Origin: Flavobacterium sp.
GTDB taxonomy: Bacteria; Bacteroidota; Bacteroidia; Flavobacteriales; Flavobacteriaceae
Direction of reading: 5' to 3'
Assembly (NCBI RefSeq): GCF_027490375.1
Contig: NZ_JAIXYH010000033.1
Span: forward strand, 17,189-81,188
DNA: 64,000 nt
Under the pieces are notes generated by a model. It was not told the DNA's origin. It saw nothing but the letters and a program-made list of their open reading frames with translations, and did not search any database. Shown one piece after another: positions 1 through 9,814 of this stretch. The first letter of the stretch is position 1, and every line of letters begins with the position of its first letter. Made by a program: the position numbers and the translations under genes.

Positions 1-1436
1 TCTTTAACCTCGGTCATTTTTATAAACCACGAATCGAGCGGATAATACAGTAGCGGTTCGTCGGTACGCCACGAATGCGGATAACTGTGCACGTACTTTT
101 CTACTTTGAAAGCGCGATTTTGCTCCTTCAGCAGTATCGCAATTTCAACATCTACGCTGCGTTCCGGACGGTCGGCATCGTCGTAATATTCGTTTTTAAC
201 ATATTTCCCGGCAAACGGACCCACATGCTTGGTAAAACGGCCTTGTAAATCTACCAAGGGCACTAAATTGCCAAAGTCGTCGTGCACCAACATAGGTGGT
301 ACTTCAGGTTTGGCTTCTTTGGCGGCCTTGGCATCATCGGCACCAAACGTAGGCGCCGTATGTACAATTCCGGTACCGTCTTCGGTGGTTACGAAATCGC
401 CCGAAATAACGCGAAACGCATTTTCCGGATTTTCTGCTGGCAAAGCATATTGCAACAACTGTTCGTAACGCACGCCAACTAATTCGGCACCAGTTAGTTT
501 TGCTAAAATTCGGTACGGAATAACTTTCGCACCGGCTTCGTATGCGGCTATTCCGGCTTCGTCGGTTTCAGTAAAATTCTTACCCAATTGCTTTCCAATA
601 AGGTTTTCTGCTAAAACCACCACAATTTTCTCGAATGTGTATAAATTGTAGGTTTCAACCAGTACGTAACTGATTTTTGGCCCGACGGTAAGTGCGGTAT
701 TGCTCGGAAGCGTCCACGGCGTGGTGGTCCAGGCCAAGAAATACACATCGCCAAATCCTTGAAAGGCGGCTGGCAGTGTTTCGGGCAAGGCTTTAAACTG
801 CGCCACAACGGTTGTATCGGTAACATCGCGATAACTTCCCGGTTGGTTTACTTCGTGCGAGCTGAGTCCGGTTCCTGCTTTTGGCGAGTACGGCTGTATG
901 GTGTAGCCTTTGTAAATGAGGCCTTTATCGTAAATTTGTTTGAGCAACCACCAAACCGATTCCATGTATTTGGGTTCGTAGGTTACGTATGGGTTTTCCA
1001 TATCTACCCAATAGCCCATTTTTTCGGTAAGCGAATTCCACACGTCGGTATAGCGCATCACAGTGCGTTTACACGCTTCGTTGTATTCTTCAATGGAAAT
1101 CGATTTTCCAATATCTTCTTTCGTGATGCCGAGTTCTTTTTCGGTTCCCAATTCTACGGGCAATCCGTGTGTGTCCCAGCCGGCTTTACGCTCTACTTGC
1201 TTGCCTTTTTGGGTTTGGTAGCGGCAAAAAATATCTTTCAATGCGCGCGACATCACGTGGTGAATTCCCGGCAGGCCGTTGGCGCTCGGCGGACCTTCAA
1301 AAAACACATAAGGTTGCGCTCCGTTTCTATGGGTTACACTCTTTTCAAAAACCGCTTCCGATTTCCAGAATTCCAGCGTCTGCTCGGCAATTTCGGTTAG
1401 GTTAAGTCCTTCGTAAACAGCAAAATTCTTGCTCAT
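1..1436 (-). CDS. ileS: Isoleucyl-tRNA synthetase, N-terminal part (cut by window edge)
   Basis: Charges tRNA-Ile with isoleucine in the cytoplasm. About 478 N-terminal residues are visible; the 3' part, including the expected KMSKS loop, lies outside the window. The class I signature appears as GPPSANGLPGIHH at residues 48-60, with GIHH as the HIGH box. GWDTHGLPVE at 86-95 and the editing-domain threonine-rich stretch AWTTTPWTLPSNTAL at 235-249 are both typical of IleS. The ATG at 1436 gives MSKNFAVYEGLNL, the usual family N-terminus. The gene stands alone, with repeat-rich non-coding DNA upstream of it. Confidence 0.96.
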   Translation of the reverse strand, partial: MSKNFAVYEGLNLTEIAEQTLEFWKSEAVFEKSVTHRNGAQPYVFFEGPPSANGLPGIHHVMSRALKDIFCRYQTQKGKQVERKAGWDTHGLPVELGTEKELGITKEDIGKSISIEEYNEACKRTVMRYTDVWNSLTEKMGYWVDMENPYVTYEPKYMESVWWLLKQIYDKGLIYKGYTIQPYSPKAGTGLSSHEVNQPGSYRDVTDTTVVAQFKALPETLPAAFQGFGDVYFLAWTTTPWTLPSNTALTVGPKISYVLVETYNLYTFEKIVVVLAENLIGKQLGKNFTETDEAGIAAYEAGAKVIPYRILAKLTGAELVGVRYEQLLQYALPAENPENAFRVISGDFVTTEDGTGIVHTAPTFGADDAKAAKEAKPEVPPMLVHDDFGNLVPLVDLQGRFTKHVGPFAGKYVKNEYYDDADRPERSVDVEIAILLKEQNRAFKVEKYVHSYPHSWRTDEPLLYYPLDSWFIKMTEVK

Positions 1437-1512
1437 CTCCCGTAAATAAAAATAATTTGCGAAAGTAAGGATTTTTGCAACCGCTTGTCCGACGATTTAA
1501 AAGGTTTTGATT

Positions 1513-1690
1513 GTTTTTTGGGCAGCATTTCGCGCTTTCCGCATTAGCGCCACCTCAAACGCCGGCAAGTGGCACAAACGCAACCCGCTTCTGTGGGTCG
1601 CAGGCTGCATTTGGCACTTGCAGAGCGTTTTTCAGCAGCGGCTAATTTGCTGCAATCGCGGCTGCGGCAATCGTTGTCAATTCTACTAGA
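1513..1690 (+). repeat. Degenerate copy of the GGGC structured repeat family
   Basis: Begins with TTTTTTGGGCAGCATTTC, nearly the same entry sequence as the minus-strand copy near 54.34 kb. It can form GCCAC/GTGGC and ACCC/GGGT hairpins. The diagnostic unpaired TGGAAAT and GGAAATC segments of the better copies are not clear here, so this is probably a decayed member. No credible gene overlaps it. Confidence 0.4.
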
Positions 1691-1753
1691 CGTTAACCGT
1701 TTTTTATTGTTTAGTACTCTACGTATTGTCTTTGCTTAAGCGTGTGGCATAGG

Positions 1754-2267
1754 ACTTTGTGGAAGATTGCGCTCCTTTTTTAGAGGCTTTTTGGGAAGCT
1801 AGAAGCTAGACACGAGAAGCTAGACACGATAAATTCACCACTTTACGTATCGTTTTACCACCCGAACCCGCGAATCGTCTTTGCTTGAGCGGGTTTTAGA
1901 CAGTTTGTCGAAAGCAGCTGCAATTTTTTGATAATGACACGTTCTGTGTTTTCCTCAACGGTTCAGTATTCCGTAAAATTCTGTGAACTTCGGTGTTTTC
2001 TGCGAGCTAAAAAAGGTCAAGTGCTTTATGCGTCGAAGGTAACATTGCGTACTTTGTGAAAAACTTTGTGGAACATTGTGCTCCTTTTAGAAGCTTTTTG
2101 GAAGCTAGTCCCGATTGCTATCGGGATCGATGAATTTAGGTTTCGTATTTCGCTGCCGCGCGAATCCTCTCGAGTGGTGAACCACAATACGATAAGCAAA
2201 CACTTGTTCACATAAATGGTTGCTTTAACCGCAAAGAACGCAAAGCTTTACGCAAAGTTCGCAAAGC
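1754..2267 (+). repeat. 514-bp tandem repeat, copy 1
   Basis: Nearly identical to 2408-2921, with a constant offset of 654 bp (GCTCC at 1771 and 2425; AACCGCAAAG at 2227 and 2881). It is a mosaic of shorter modules: a TTCACCACTTTACGTATCG block, a block containing GACACGTTCTGTG (1936-1948), a CGGTGTTTTCTGCGAGC block (1991-2007), an inverted CCCGATTGCTATCGGG motif, and a CGCAAAGAACGCAAAG block. The 1437-1753 stretch before it is non-coding and holds a partial version of the same modules. Confidence 0.85.
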
Positions 2268-2407
2268 TGTTTTCAAGTATTAGGATGGGAGTATTAAGTA
2301 TAAAGACTTCAATGAGTTCTCCACTTTACGTATCGTTTTACTACCCGAACTCGCGAATCGTCTTTACTTAAGGGTGTCGTAGGCAAACATGGTGTACTTT
2401 GTGAAAA

Positions 2408-2921
2408 ACTTTGTGGAACATTGTGCTCCTTTTTTAGAGGCTTTTTGGGAAGCTAGAAGCTAGACACGAGAAGCTAGACACGATAAATTCACCACTTTAC
2501 GTATCGTTTTACCACCCGAACCCGCGAATCGTCTTTGCTTGTGCAGGTTTTAGACAGTTTGTCGAAAGCAGCTGCAATTTTTTGATAATGACACGTTCTG
2601 TGTTTTCCTCAACGGTTCAGTACTCCGTAAAATTCTGTGAACTTCGGTGTTTTCTGCGAGCTAAAAAAGGTCAAGTGCTTTAGGTATCGAAGGTAACATT
2701 GCGTACTTTGTGAAAAACTTTGTGAAACATTGTGCTCATTTTAGAAGCTTTTTGGAAGCTAGTCCCGATTGCTATCGGGATCGATGAATTTAGGTTTCGT
2801 ATTTCGCTGCCGCGCGAATCCTCTCGAGTGTTGAACCACAATACGATAAGCAAACACTTGTTCACATAAATGGTTGCTTTAACCGCAAAGAACGCAAAGC
2901 TTTACGCAAAGTTCGCAAAGC
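2408..2921 (+). repeat. 514-bp tandem repeat, copy 2
   Basis: Second copy of the unit at 1754-2267, with only scattered substitutions. The 140-bp spacer 2268-2407 repeats part of the unit (TTTACGTATCGTTTTACTAC and an AACTTTGTGG-like end), so the locus has grown by nested duplication. The 61-residue reading frames at 2026-2211 and 2680-2865 are by-products of the repeat. From 2922 to 3000 the DNA is T-rich and shows nothing else. Confidence 0.85.
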
Positions 2922-3000
2922 GTTTTTGCGCTTTTTCCATTCTTTTCCTTTTTTTCGCTTTTTTTAATTTTTTGGCTTTTTTTAATTCTTTGAACAATCC

Positions 3001-3696
3001 TTACCCGAACAACTCAGCCAAAACGTCTAGCGATTTTGGGCGTTTAAAGTGGTCGATATGATGTGCGTAAAATTCGAGTATGCTGTTCAATACCGCGCGG
3101 CGTTCGAGTTTTGTAAAGTTGTTGCTGTTTCCTAAGCCGAGATTACGAAAAAGCTGAGATTCACTTTCGCTAAGTGTGTAATCGGATTCGTGGTCTTGAA
3201 AAACGCCGTATTTTAAATCGAAAAAGCTTGCTTCTGCAGAAAAATCGGGATAAAAGCCCAAGTACGAACTCAGGTTCAGCAAGAACTGCAATGGAAATAT
3301 GGCTGTTTCTGCGGTTTCATCTAAAATCAACAAGCTGTTTTCCAAAAAGGCAAACAGCGTGTCGTTAGCTTCTTCTTCCTTAATAACTTGATTTAGAATT
3401 TCGGCTAAAAAAAGTGCCAAGCTTCGTTTTACGAAATGATGCGGAATTTGTTGATACGCGTAGTGAAGTTTTACTTCTTTAAAGTATTCGAGCGTTCCTT
3501 TTTGCTTGTTAGTAGCAACGATTTCGAGTTGGGTAAGCGGCTCAAAATACGAGCTTTTGAATTTGTTGGCTTTTCCGCTAAAAGCGTCGCGAACAAAGAA
3601 ACTCTTTCGTCCGATTTCTGCGGTAAAGCAGCTAACTACCAGCGATTTTTCTTGGTAGCGAACCGCTGAAAGTACGAGTGCTTTTCCTGGAATCAT
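3001..3696 (-). CDS. recO: DNA repair protein RecO
   Basis: Recombination mediator that works with RecF and RecR to load RecA on SSB-coated single-stranded DNA and promotes annealing. The 231-residue length fits the family. The N-terminal OB-fold is recognisable (GKALVLSAVRYQEKSLVV, then TAEIGRKSFFVRDAFSG), followed by the helical C-terminal domain. As usual for Bacteroidota versions, the Cys4 zinc finger of some RecO proteins is not seen. The ATG at 3696 directly abuts the stop codon of the porZ-like gene (3697-3699), so the two are probably co-transcribed. Confidence 0.93.
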   Translation of the reverse strand: MIPGKALVLSAVRYQEKSLVVSCFTAEIGRKSFFVRDAFSGKANKFKSSYFEPLTQLEIVATNKQKGTLEYFKEVKLHYAYQQIPHHFVKRSLALFLAEILNQVIKEEEANDTLFAFLENSLLILDETAETAIFPLQFLLNLSSYLGFYPDFSAEASFFDLKYGVFQDHESDYTLSESESQLFRNLGLGNSNNFTKLERRAVLNSILEFYAHHIDHFKRPKSLDVLAELFG

Positions 3697-5985
3697 TTAG
3701 CGAACAATCATTACTTTTTTCACGGTGGTTTCGGCGCCGTCTTCGGTAGAGATAAAAATCATGTACACACCCGATGCCACGCGGTATTTTCCGAAAGCGG
3801 TGGTATCCCATTCGATTGTTCCGCCGGTGGATATGGCTTCAAAAACGAGACTGCCGGTGATGTCGGTTATCTTTACGTTGGCGCTGTCGGTAAGTCCGCT
3901 AACTTTCACAGTTCCGGTATAATTTGGTCGAACCGGATTTGGATAGACGAAAACATCGCGCAGGTCGTCGCTGGCATCGATAGCATTTCCGCGGTAGGAA
4001 ACCAAGCCGCCGGTGGTTGCAAAGAAAACTTCTCCGGTAACCGAGTTGATATCAATATCGTTTATTTCGTTGCTCGGCAGCGGCGAATTATCGGTGGTGA
4101 ATCGTTGCAAGGTTTGTTGCCCGTCGGCAGAGACTTGAAACACGCCTGCGTCGAGTGTGCCGATCCATTTGTTATTGGCGCCATCTACGACGATATCGGT
4201 GATCCACTGGTCGTTGAGAAGTTCTTGTGCCAGACCTTCTTCTTCGATGATAATGGGGTTGGAACGCAAGTCGCTGTCGGGATCTAAAAACCGATCGGCG
4301 CCTATTACGCGTAATCCTTCGCGGGTTCCGATCCAAAGTTGATTGCGTTTATCGATGGCAACGGTTTGTACGCGATTAGCCGGTAAGTTTCCGTTTCCTT
4401 CGCCTTCTGAAATTCTTCTAAACTGCGGATTTGCTGTTTCGTTGAAGCCAACCAAACCGTCTGAACGCGTGCACATCCACTTGGTATTGTTTCTATCGAT
4501 TGCCAAACGCATAAAGCGCGTGTCGGTCCACTCTGTTAAAATAGCTTCCATATTATAGGATTGCCAAGAGCCGTTTGCTCGTTTTACTTTAAGCGGACTC
4601 CTAACAATAGCATTGGTAAGCCACAGATTTCCTTGAGAATCAAAAGCGGCTTGTTCGACGCGAATATTTTCGGTTGGTGGATCGGTCGGGAAAATGGTTT
4701 CTAGACCCGTAGTTCCGGTATTTGTACGATTAAAAATTTCTACTAGCTCGTCGTTTTCAAATCGCAATAGGCCGTTGTAGTACGACGACATAAAAACTTC
4801 ATTTTCGTTGGTTGGGTTTACAGTTACGCGAACAATTGAAGGTACATTTAGTTCACTGTTCGGAATATTTAGCCAACCAGTTTCGCTGTTGTATTTACTT
4901 ACGCCGAAGAATTTTAGCGGATTTGGGTCAAGATTTTCGCCGTAAGAACCGTATACGGCCCAAAATCCGGTAGATAAGGTTGCCAGGGCAAAAACGTTGT
5001 TTTGGAGCGGTCCGCTCGGGCTGATTGAAGGAAATGAAGCTGCATTTAAAGCGCCAGCAAGTAGTCCTTGTGTATTGGTTCCGATAAAAACGGTATTGTT
5101 AACGACGGTTGCACAAGTAAAACGTATGTTGTTGGAGTTTACTTCTGCTGCGGAGAGCTCTCGTACTAATGTTCCGTTCTCGTTGAAAATACGGGTTGTA
5201 GTTTCAGATACGGCAATAAGATTTCCATTAGCGCTTCTTAAATCAATTAGGTTTGGACTTAACTGCGTGAAGTTCTGAAAACTTGTTCCATTTGAAGATC
5301 GCAAAACCTGTCCATTTGCCAAACCGATGTACAATAAATTTTCGAATGCAACTACAGCGTCGAAATTACCGCTTTGTACGGTTTGCCATTGCAGTGCGTC
5401 GATTAAGTTTGGGTTGGTGATAAGTGCTTTTTTTATGCCTTCGACGGTAGCTGCATAAATTTCTCCGTTAAAGGTTGTAGTTTGTTTTACTGCAATTTCG
5501 GGATTTGCAGCACCTATAAAATAGGTATCGCCGAACTGTAAAGTTTGTAGATTAAACTGCGCGATTCCGAAATCGCAGCTTATTAAAACGCCAATTTCGG
5601 TTTCTTCAAAATGATTGATTCGCTTGATGTTCGGCGGCAACTGTTTGTTGACGATATCAACAATGGTGGTGATGGAGCGATCGGCATCGTTAATAACAAC
5701 GATCAGTCCGCTTTGATAGCCGATAAGTGTTTTGTTTTGTGATGCACTTTTATATACGGCTGTTATGGTTTCGCTGGGAAGTCCGTCTATAGTATTTGAA
5801 GTGCTAACATCACCGGTTATTAAGTTTCGAGTAAAGAGTGCATTTGTTGAGGCAGCAGTTACGCGAGAATCGGTTTGCGCAACGTCTATAATTTCGTTAT
5901 AGGAAAAATAGCCGGTCCATCTGCTGTTGTTTTGAGCGAATGAGCAGAAAAAAGGAACGAGCAACAAATAGAATAGAATTCTCAT
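3697..5985 (-). CDS. porZ: PorZ-like beta-propeller T9SS protein
   Basis: Probable surface component of the type IX secretion system; PorZ in Porphyromonas helps deliver the anionic LPS that anchors cargo. The ATG at 5985 is chosen because it starts a clean signal peptide (MRILFYLLLVPFFCSFAQ); the frame extends 13 codons further upstream without adding a plausible start. The roughly 762-residue protein begins with the family-typical WTGYFSYNEI, contains repeated propeller blades (for example NNKWIGTLDAGVF, NQLWIGTREGLRV), and ends with a T9SS type A sorting domain: VYPNPV about 85 residues from the end, then SGVYMIFIS and KKVMIVR. Adjacency to recO is a common flavobacterial arrangement. PorZ is the best call; a generic two-component-regulator propeller protein is the alternative. 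Confidence 0.78.
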   Translation of the reverse strand: MRILFYLLLVPFFCSFAQNNSRWTGYFSYNEIIDVAQTDSRVTAASTNALFTRNLITGDVSTSNTIDGLPSETITAVYKSASQNKTLIGYQSGLIVVINDADRSITTIVDIVNKQLPPNIKRINHFEETEIGVLISCDFGIAQFNLQTLQFGDTYFIGAANPEIAVKQTTTFNGEIYAATVEGIKKALITNPNLIDALQWQTVQSGNFDAVVAFENLLYIGLANGQVLRSSNGTSFQNFTQLSPNLIDLRSANGNLIAVSETTTRIFNENGTLVRELSAAEVNSNNIRFTCATVVNNTVFIGTNTQGLLAGALNAASFPSISPSGPLQNNVFALATLSTGFWAVYGSYGENLDPNPLKFFGVSKYNSETGWLNIPNSELNVPSIVRVTVNPTNENEVFMSSYYNGLLRFENDELVEIFNRTNTGTTGLETIFPTDPPTENIRVEQAAFDSQGNLWLTNAIVRSPLKVKRANGSWQSYNMEAILTEWTDTRFMRLAIDRNNTKWMCTRSDGLVGFNETANPQFRRISEGEGNGNLPANRVQTVAIDKRNQLWIGTREGLRVIGADRFLDPDSDLRSNPIIIEEEGLAQELLNDQWITDIVVDGANNKWIGTLDAGVFQVSADGQQTLQRFTTDNSPLPSNEINDIDINSVTGEVFFATTGGLVSYRGNAIDASDDLRDVFVYPNPVRPNYTGTVKVSGLTDSANVKITDITGSLVFEAISTGGTIEWDTTAFGKYRVASGVYMIFISTEDGAETTVKKVMIVR

Positions 5986-6046
5986 ACAATTGGAATGGAC
6001 TGCAAATATAAAGAAACGCGGCACAGCGGATTTTATTGAATGGCAA

Positions 6047-6078
6047 TAAAAAAGGCTGTCCGAAACGAACAGCCTTTT
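6047..6078 (-). terminator. Rho-independent terminator of the M16 operon
   Basis: On the minus strand AAAGGCTGT, a 9-nt loop and ACAGCCTTT are followed by a T run. It lies 20 bp past the stop of the M16 gene at 6098, so it ends the two-gene peptidase operon and separates it from porZ/recO. Confidence 0.8.
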
Positions 6079-6097
6079 GGAATGAGTTGTGATTGAT

Positions 6098-8137
6098 TTA
6101 TTGGAAATCAGCGTCGGTTACACCTTCGTTGATTTTCACTTCACTGATCGTGATATCGATTTCAATACCTACATTGATTGCCGTTTTGAAAGGGAATTTC
6201 ACGCCTTTCACATCGCGGTAATCGCTGAATGGCGAGCTAACCGTCATTTTTTGACCGCCTGCATCTACCTCATTACTTTCCATAACTTTTAGTCCGGTAG
6301 TCATGTCGTAGAACAATTTAGTATCACCGTCTTGAATTACGTATGCATCAGAACCATTTACGTTTTCAACGCCTACCAATTTAACGTCTGGATTGTTTGC
6401 CAAAGTTAATTCTGGGAAGGGCTGTGCGTAATATTTCATGCTTGCGATTTCGTCGGCTTCCATTGGCATTTTTTGTGGTCCTTGAGACTGGTATCCGGTC
6501 TTTCCGTCGAATACCTTCTTCATCTGTTGTCCCATAACACTTAAACCTTCAAGAGATTTTCCAGCAGTAGTTGCTTTTTTAAAGTAGCCTAGAGTCATTC
6601 CTTGAGCAGATCCGCTACCCGCAACTGCAATTGATTTTACGGCAGAAACTGCTTTTTGACCTCCGATAGCGTCGATATATTTAGCTAAAACTGTTTTAGC
6701 TGTTACACCCGCAGGAATTTCTTTTTTCGCGGCAGGTTTCTCCACAGGATTTCCGTATTTGTCGAAATAGAGAATTGGCATTTTCAGTTTTTCGAGAGCT
6801 GGTAAAACATCACTTCCTTTACCAACAATCACCAAACGAGCGTTGTCGTATGAGAAATATTTGTTTGCTGCGCGTTTTACATCTGCAACAGTTACTGCTT
6901 GAATGCTTTTGATGTAATTTTCGTAGAAATCGGCTGGTAAATTTTGTGTACGTGTACGCAATGCAAAAGATGCAATAGTTTGAGGTTTTTGGATGTTCAT
7001 TACAAAACGACCAATATAACCTGCTTTTACGTTATTTAACATTTCTTCGGTAACGTCTTCAGTACGGATTCTCTTCAATTCTTTAAGCATCTCAACTACT
7101 GTTGAATCGGTTACAGTATTGCGCACTTGTGTAGAAGCTTCAAAGCTGCTGATGTATTTTCCGGCACCAATGTTTGAACCAGCGCCGTATGTCCATCCGT
7201 GCGCTTCACGTAAGTTCATGTTGATGTAGCTGTTGAAATCGCCGCCGAAAATTTGGTTTGCGATAATTGCTGGAAAATAATCTGGATCTGTCATTTTTAA
7301 GTTAGACAAATTGATGAGTGCTACTTCCGATTGTACCGCGTTTGGCATGTCAACAAAGTTGATTTGCGTATACTGAACATCTTTTGGATCTGGGTATGAA
7401 ACGTTTGGTGCTGTAGCTTTTTTCCAGCCACCGAAAAGCTTCTCAACCATTTTCTTAACTTCTTTCACTTTAACATCGCCAACAATAACGAGGTATGCGT
7501 TTCCGGGAACGTAATACGTATTGTAGTTGTTGATGACATCTTGAAGCGTTACGTTGTTAAGCGTTGCTTCAGAAAGGTATTCGCCGTTTGGATGATTTTT
7601 TCCGAATGTAAGTACTGAATTCACGCGTGAAGCCGTAGCAGGTACGCTTTTCTCGTCGCTTTTCAAGCCTTCGATCAATTTCTCTTTTTGCTTGTCGAAT
7701 TCTTCTTGCGTGAATTTTGGCATTAAAGCGCCTTCTGCCATAAGTTCTAAAACACGACCTGAGTATTTAGAAAGCGCGTATGCAGAAGCACCACCTGAGT
7801 ACAAGTTGATGTTTGCGCCTAAGAAATCAACTTCTTCGTTAAACGCGTCTTTAGAGGTTTTAGTTGTACCTGTTCCCATCAAAGCGCTTAACATATCTGA
7901 AACGCCCTTTTTGTCGCCTTCCGCGTAAGGAGCAATGTCGATACTTAAATTGAACGATACACGTGGTAATTTGTGATTTTCTACAACCAACACTTTCAAA
8001 CCGTTTTTAAGTTCGAAGGTTTCAGGTTTTCCGATTTTAATGGCAGGTGATGGACCTGGTTTCGGTTGTGGGAAGTTTTGTGCTTGCATAAGTACCGTGA
8101 AAAACAAGCCGGCTATTAATAAAAATGTCTTTTTCAT
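6098..8137 (-). CDS. M16 family peptidase-like subunit without zinc motif, plus C-terminal domain
   Basis: Secreted or periplasmic protein of about 679 residues. The ATG at 8137 gives signal peptide MKKTFLLIAGLFFTVLMQAQ. The M16 fold is clear (FELKNGLKVLVVENHKLPRVSF near 35-55; YTYYVPGNAYLVIVGDV-type strand in the middle; TYGAGSNIGAG later), but the position of the HxxEH zinc motif reads KGVSDMLSALM, so this is the non-catalytic partner. After about residue 485 comes an extra domain (YIDAIGGQKAV to the end) that looks like the lipoprotein-sorting-like/DUF-type beta fold often attached to these subunits. It starts 7 bp after the upstream active M16 gene, as in paired M16B peptidases that form a two-subunit chamber. 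Confidence 0.88.
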   Translation of the reverse strand: MKKTFLLIAGLFFTVLMQAQNFPQPKPGPSPAIKIGKPETFELKNGLKVLVVENHKLPRVSFNLSIDIAPYAEGDKKGVSDMLSALMGTGTTKTSKDAFNEEVDFLGANINLYSGGASAYALSKYSGRVLELMAEGALMPKFTQEEFDKQKEKLIEGLKSDEKSVPATASRVNSVLTFGKNHPNGEYLSEATLNNVTLQDVINNYNTYYVPGNAYLVIVGDVKVKEVKKMVEKLFGGWKKATAPNVSYPDPKDVQYTQINFVDMPNAVQSEVALINLSNLKMTDPDYFPAIIANQIFGGDFNSYINMNLREAHGWTYGAGSNIGAGKYISSFEASTQVRNTVTDSTVVEMLKELKRIRTEDVTEEMLNNVKAGYIGRFVMNIQKPQTIASFALRTRTQNLPADFYENYIKSIQAVTVADVKRAANKYFSYDNARLVIVGKGSDVLPALEKLKMPILYFDKYGNPVEKPAAKKEIPAGVTAKTVLAKYIDAIGGQKAVSAVKSIAVAGSGSAQGMTLGYFKKATTAGKSLEGLSVMGQQMKKVFDGKTGYQSQGPQKMPMEADEIASMKYYAQPFPELTLANNPDVKLVGVENVNGSDAYVIQDGDTKLFYDMTTGLKVMESNEVDAGGQKMTVSSPFSDYRDVKGVKFPFKTAINVGIEIDITISEVKINEGVTDADFQ

Positions 8138-8144
8138 GATGCTG

Positions 8145-9470
8145 TTAGTTTTGTGCTTTATCTTTAGCTGGTACATAGTTTAAAACCAAACGCTGATTTG
8201 GGTTTAAATACTTTTTAGCGATATCGCGGATTTCCTCTCTTGTTATTGAGCGGTACATTTCGATTTCTGTGTTAATCAAGTTAACATCTTTGTAAAGCAT
8301 GTAGTATGTTGCCAAATTATCGGCAATTCCTTCTACGCTTGAATTTTTGTTAACGTAGTCGTTTTCATACTTGTTCATGAGTTTTTGGTATTCTTTTTCA
8401 GAAATAAGTTCTGTTTGCAGTTTCACGATTTCAGCATCAACTTCGGCGAGTAAATCCTCGCTTGTTGCAGGAGCTTGTGGCAAACCGTAAAGGATATATG
8501 TTCCGTAGTCTTCTTGGCTGTAGTTAAAAGCGCCTACTTGAAGTGCTTTTTTCTGATCGTCTACAATTTTCTTGTACAAGCGAGACGATTTTCCATCGCT
8601 AAGAATAGTAGAAATGAGGTCTAAAACTCGTGCATCACGTGTTTTCATTGAAGGTGTGCGGTAAGCAGCAACCACCATTGGAATCTGGATGTTTGGATCT
8701 TCGAAAGACGCGTTGATGGTTTGCGTGATTGGCTCTTCCGTGTAAGTCTGACGCGTTACTGGCGCTCCTTTTGGAATTGAACCAAAATACTGCTGAATCC
8801 ATTTTTTTGCTTGTGGGATATCGATATCACCAGCAACCACTAAAACGGCATTGTTAGGCACGTAGAATTTTTTATTGAAAGCTTGAAATTCTTCAAGTTT
8901 TGCTGCATCAAGGTGCTCCATAGATCCGATGGTTGTCCAGCGGTATGGGTGATTTTTAAACATTTGCTTCTTTACTTCCGGAATCAATTGTCCGTATGGA
9001 GAATTGTCGTAACGCAAGCGCTTTTCTTCTTTAACTACCTCATTTTGTGTATCCACGCCAATTTGGTTGATTACGGGATGGCGCAAACGCTCCGATTCCA
9101 TCCACAAACCGAGTTCAAGGCTGTTGGAAGGGAAAACTTCGTAATAGTAGGTGCGGTCTTCCGTTGTATTTGCGTTGTTTACACCTCCGTTAGACGTAAC
9201 AATTTTAAACCATTCGCCTCGTTTAATGTTTTGGGTACCTTCGAATAATAAGTGTTCGAAGAAGTGAGCAAATCCGGTGCGATCAGGTTGTTCGTCTTTT
9301 GCACCGACGTGGTACATTACAGATGTGATTACAGTAGGGGCCGACGTGTCTTTGTGCAAGATCACGTGCATGCCGTTATCCAGATCGTATTCTTCGAAAG
9401 CAACTTTTTGCGCCGAAGCAACACCTCCTAGCATTAGAGCAGCACCTAAAGCCATTAAAGAGTTTTTCAT
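8145..9470 (-). CDS. M16 family zinc peptidase, active subunit
   Basis: About 441 residues; the ATG at 9470 is chosen because MKNSLMALGAALMLGGVASAQ is a signal peptide. The inverted zinc motif HFFEH lies at 69-73 (GFAHFFEHLLFEGT), with the third ligand expected in NEVVKEEKR near 143-151. The C-terminal half has the usual RxxY-like region (YGTYILYGLPQAP). It is the catalytic half of a pair with the next gene. Likely a periplasmic peptide-degrading enzyme; substrate unknown. The 496-bp region upstream (9471-9966) contains its promoter area and one structured repeat, but no convincing gene. Confidence 0.92.
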   Translation of the reverse strand: MKNSLMALGAALMLGGVASAQKVAFEEYDLDNGMHVILHKDTSAPTVITSVMYHVGAKDEQPDRTGFAHFFEHLLFEGTQNIKRGEWFKIVTSNGGVNNANTTEDRTYYYEVFPSNSLELGLWMESERLRHPVINQIGVDTQNEVVKEEKRLRYDNSPYGQLIPEVKKQMFKNHPYRWTTIGSMEHLDAAKLEEFQAFNKKFYVPNNAVLVVAGDIDIPQAKKWIQQYFGSIPKGAPVTRQTYTEEPITQTINASFEDPNIQIPMVVAAYRTPSMKTRDARVLDLISTILSDGKSSRLYKKIVDDQKKALQVGAFNYSQEDYGTYILYGLPQAPATSEDLLAEVDAEIVKLQTELISEKEYQKLMNKYENDYVNKNSSVEGIADNLATYYMLYKDVNLINTEIEMYRSITREEIRDIAKKYLNPNQRLVLNYVPAKDKAQN

Positions 9471-9814
9471 AAGGTTAATAATTTTGATGAATTGATACAT
9501 TGGTACACATTTCGACGCAAAAGTTACGTCAAAACTTAAGATCGGGCAGTAAATTTTTCTAAAAACTTGATTATCAATTGGTTTTAGTTTGTTGACGTTC
9601 TTTGATTTGCTTTACTTTCACCAGCTGTTCGTAGATGTTGTTCTGAAAGGGCAAGGAATAATTTGCTATCAAATTCGTCTTCTCAATGATTTTTTCGGAT
9701 TTAGTTAAAGTACTTACTCGAAATTTGGGCGTAAAGGTAAAATTTTTGTGAGCGCAAACGTTTTCATAACAAAAATTTAGCACTCTTTCATGCGTTAGCG
9801 ACTGCAGCGACATC

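Noticed and set aside
759..1400. 213-residue plus-strand reading frame
   Set aside because: Antisense shadow of ileS.
2026..2865. Two near-identical 61-residue reading frames
   Set aside because: They lie at the same place in both 514-bp repeat copies and have no start signals or family resemblance.
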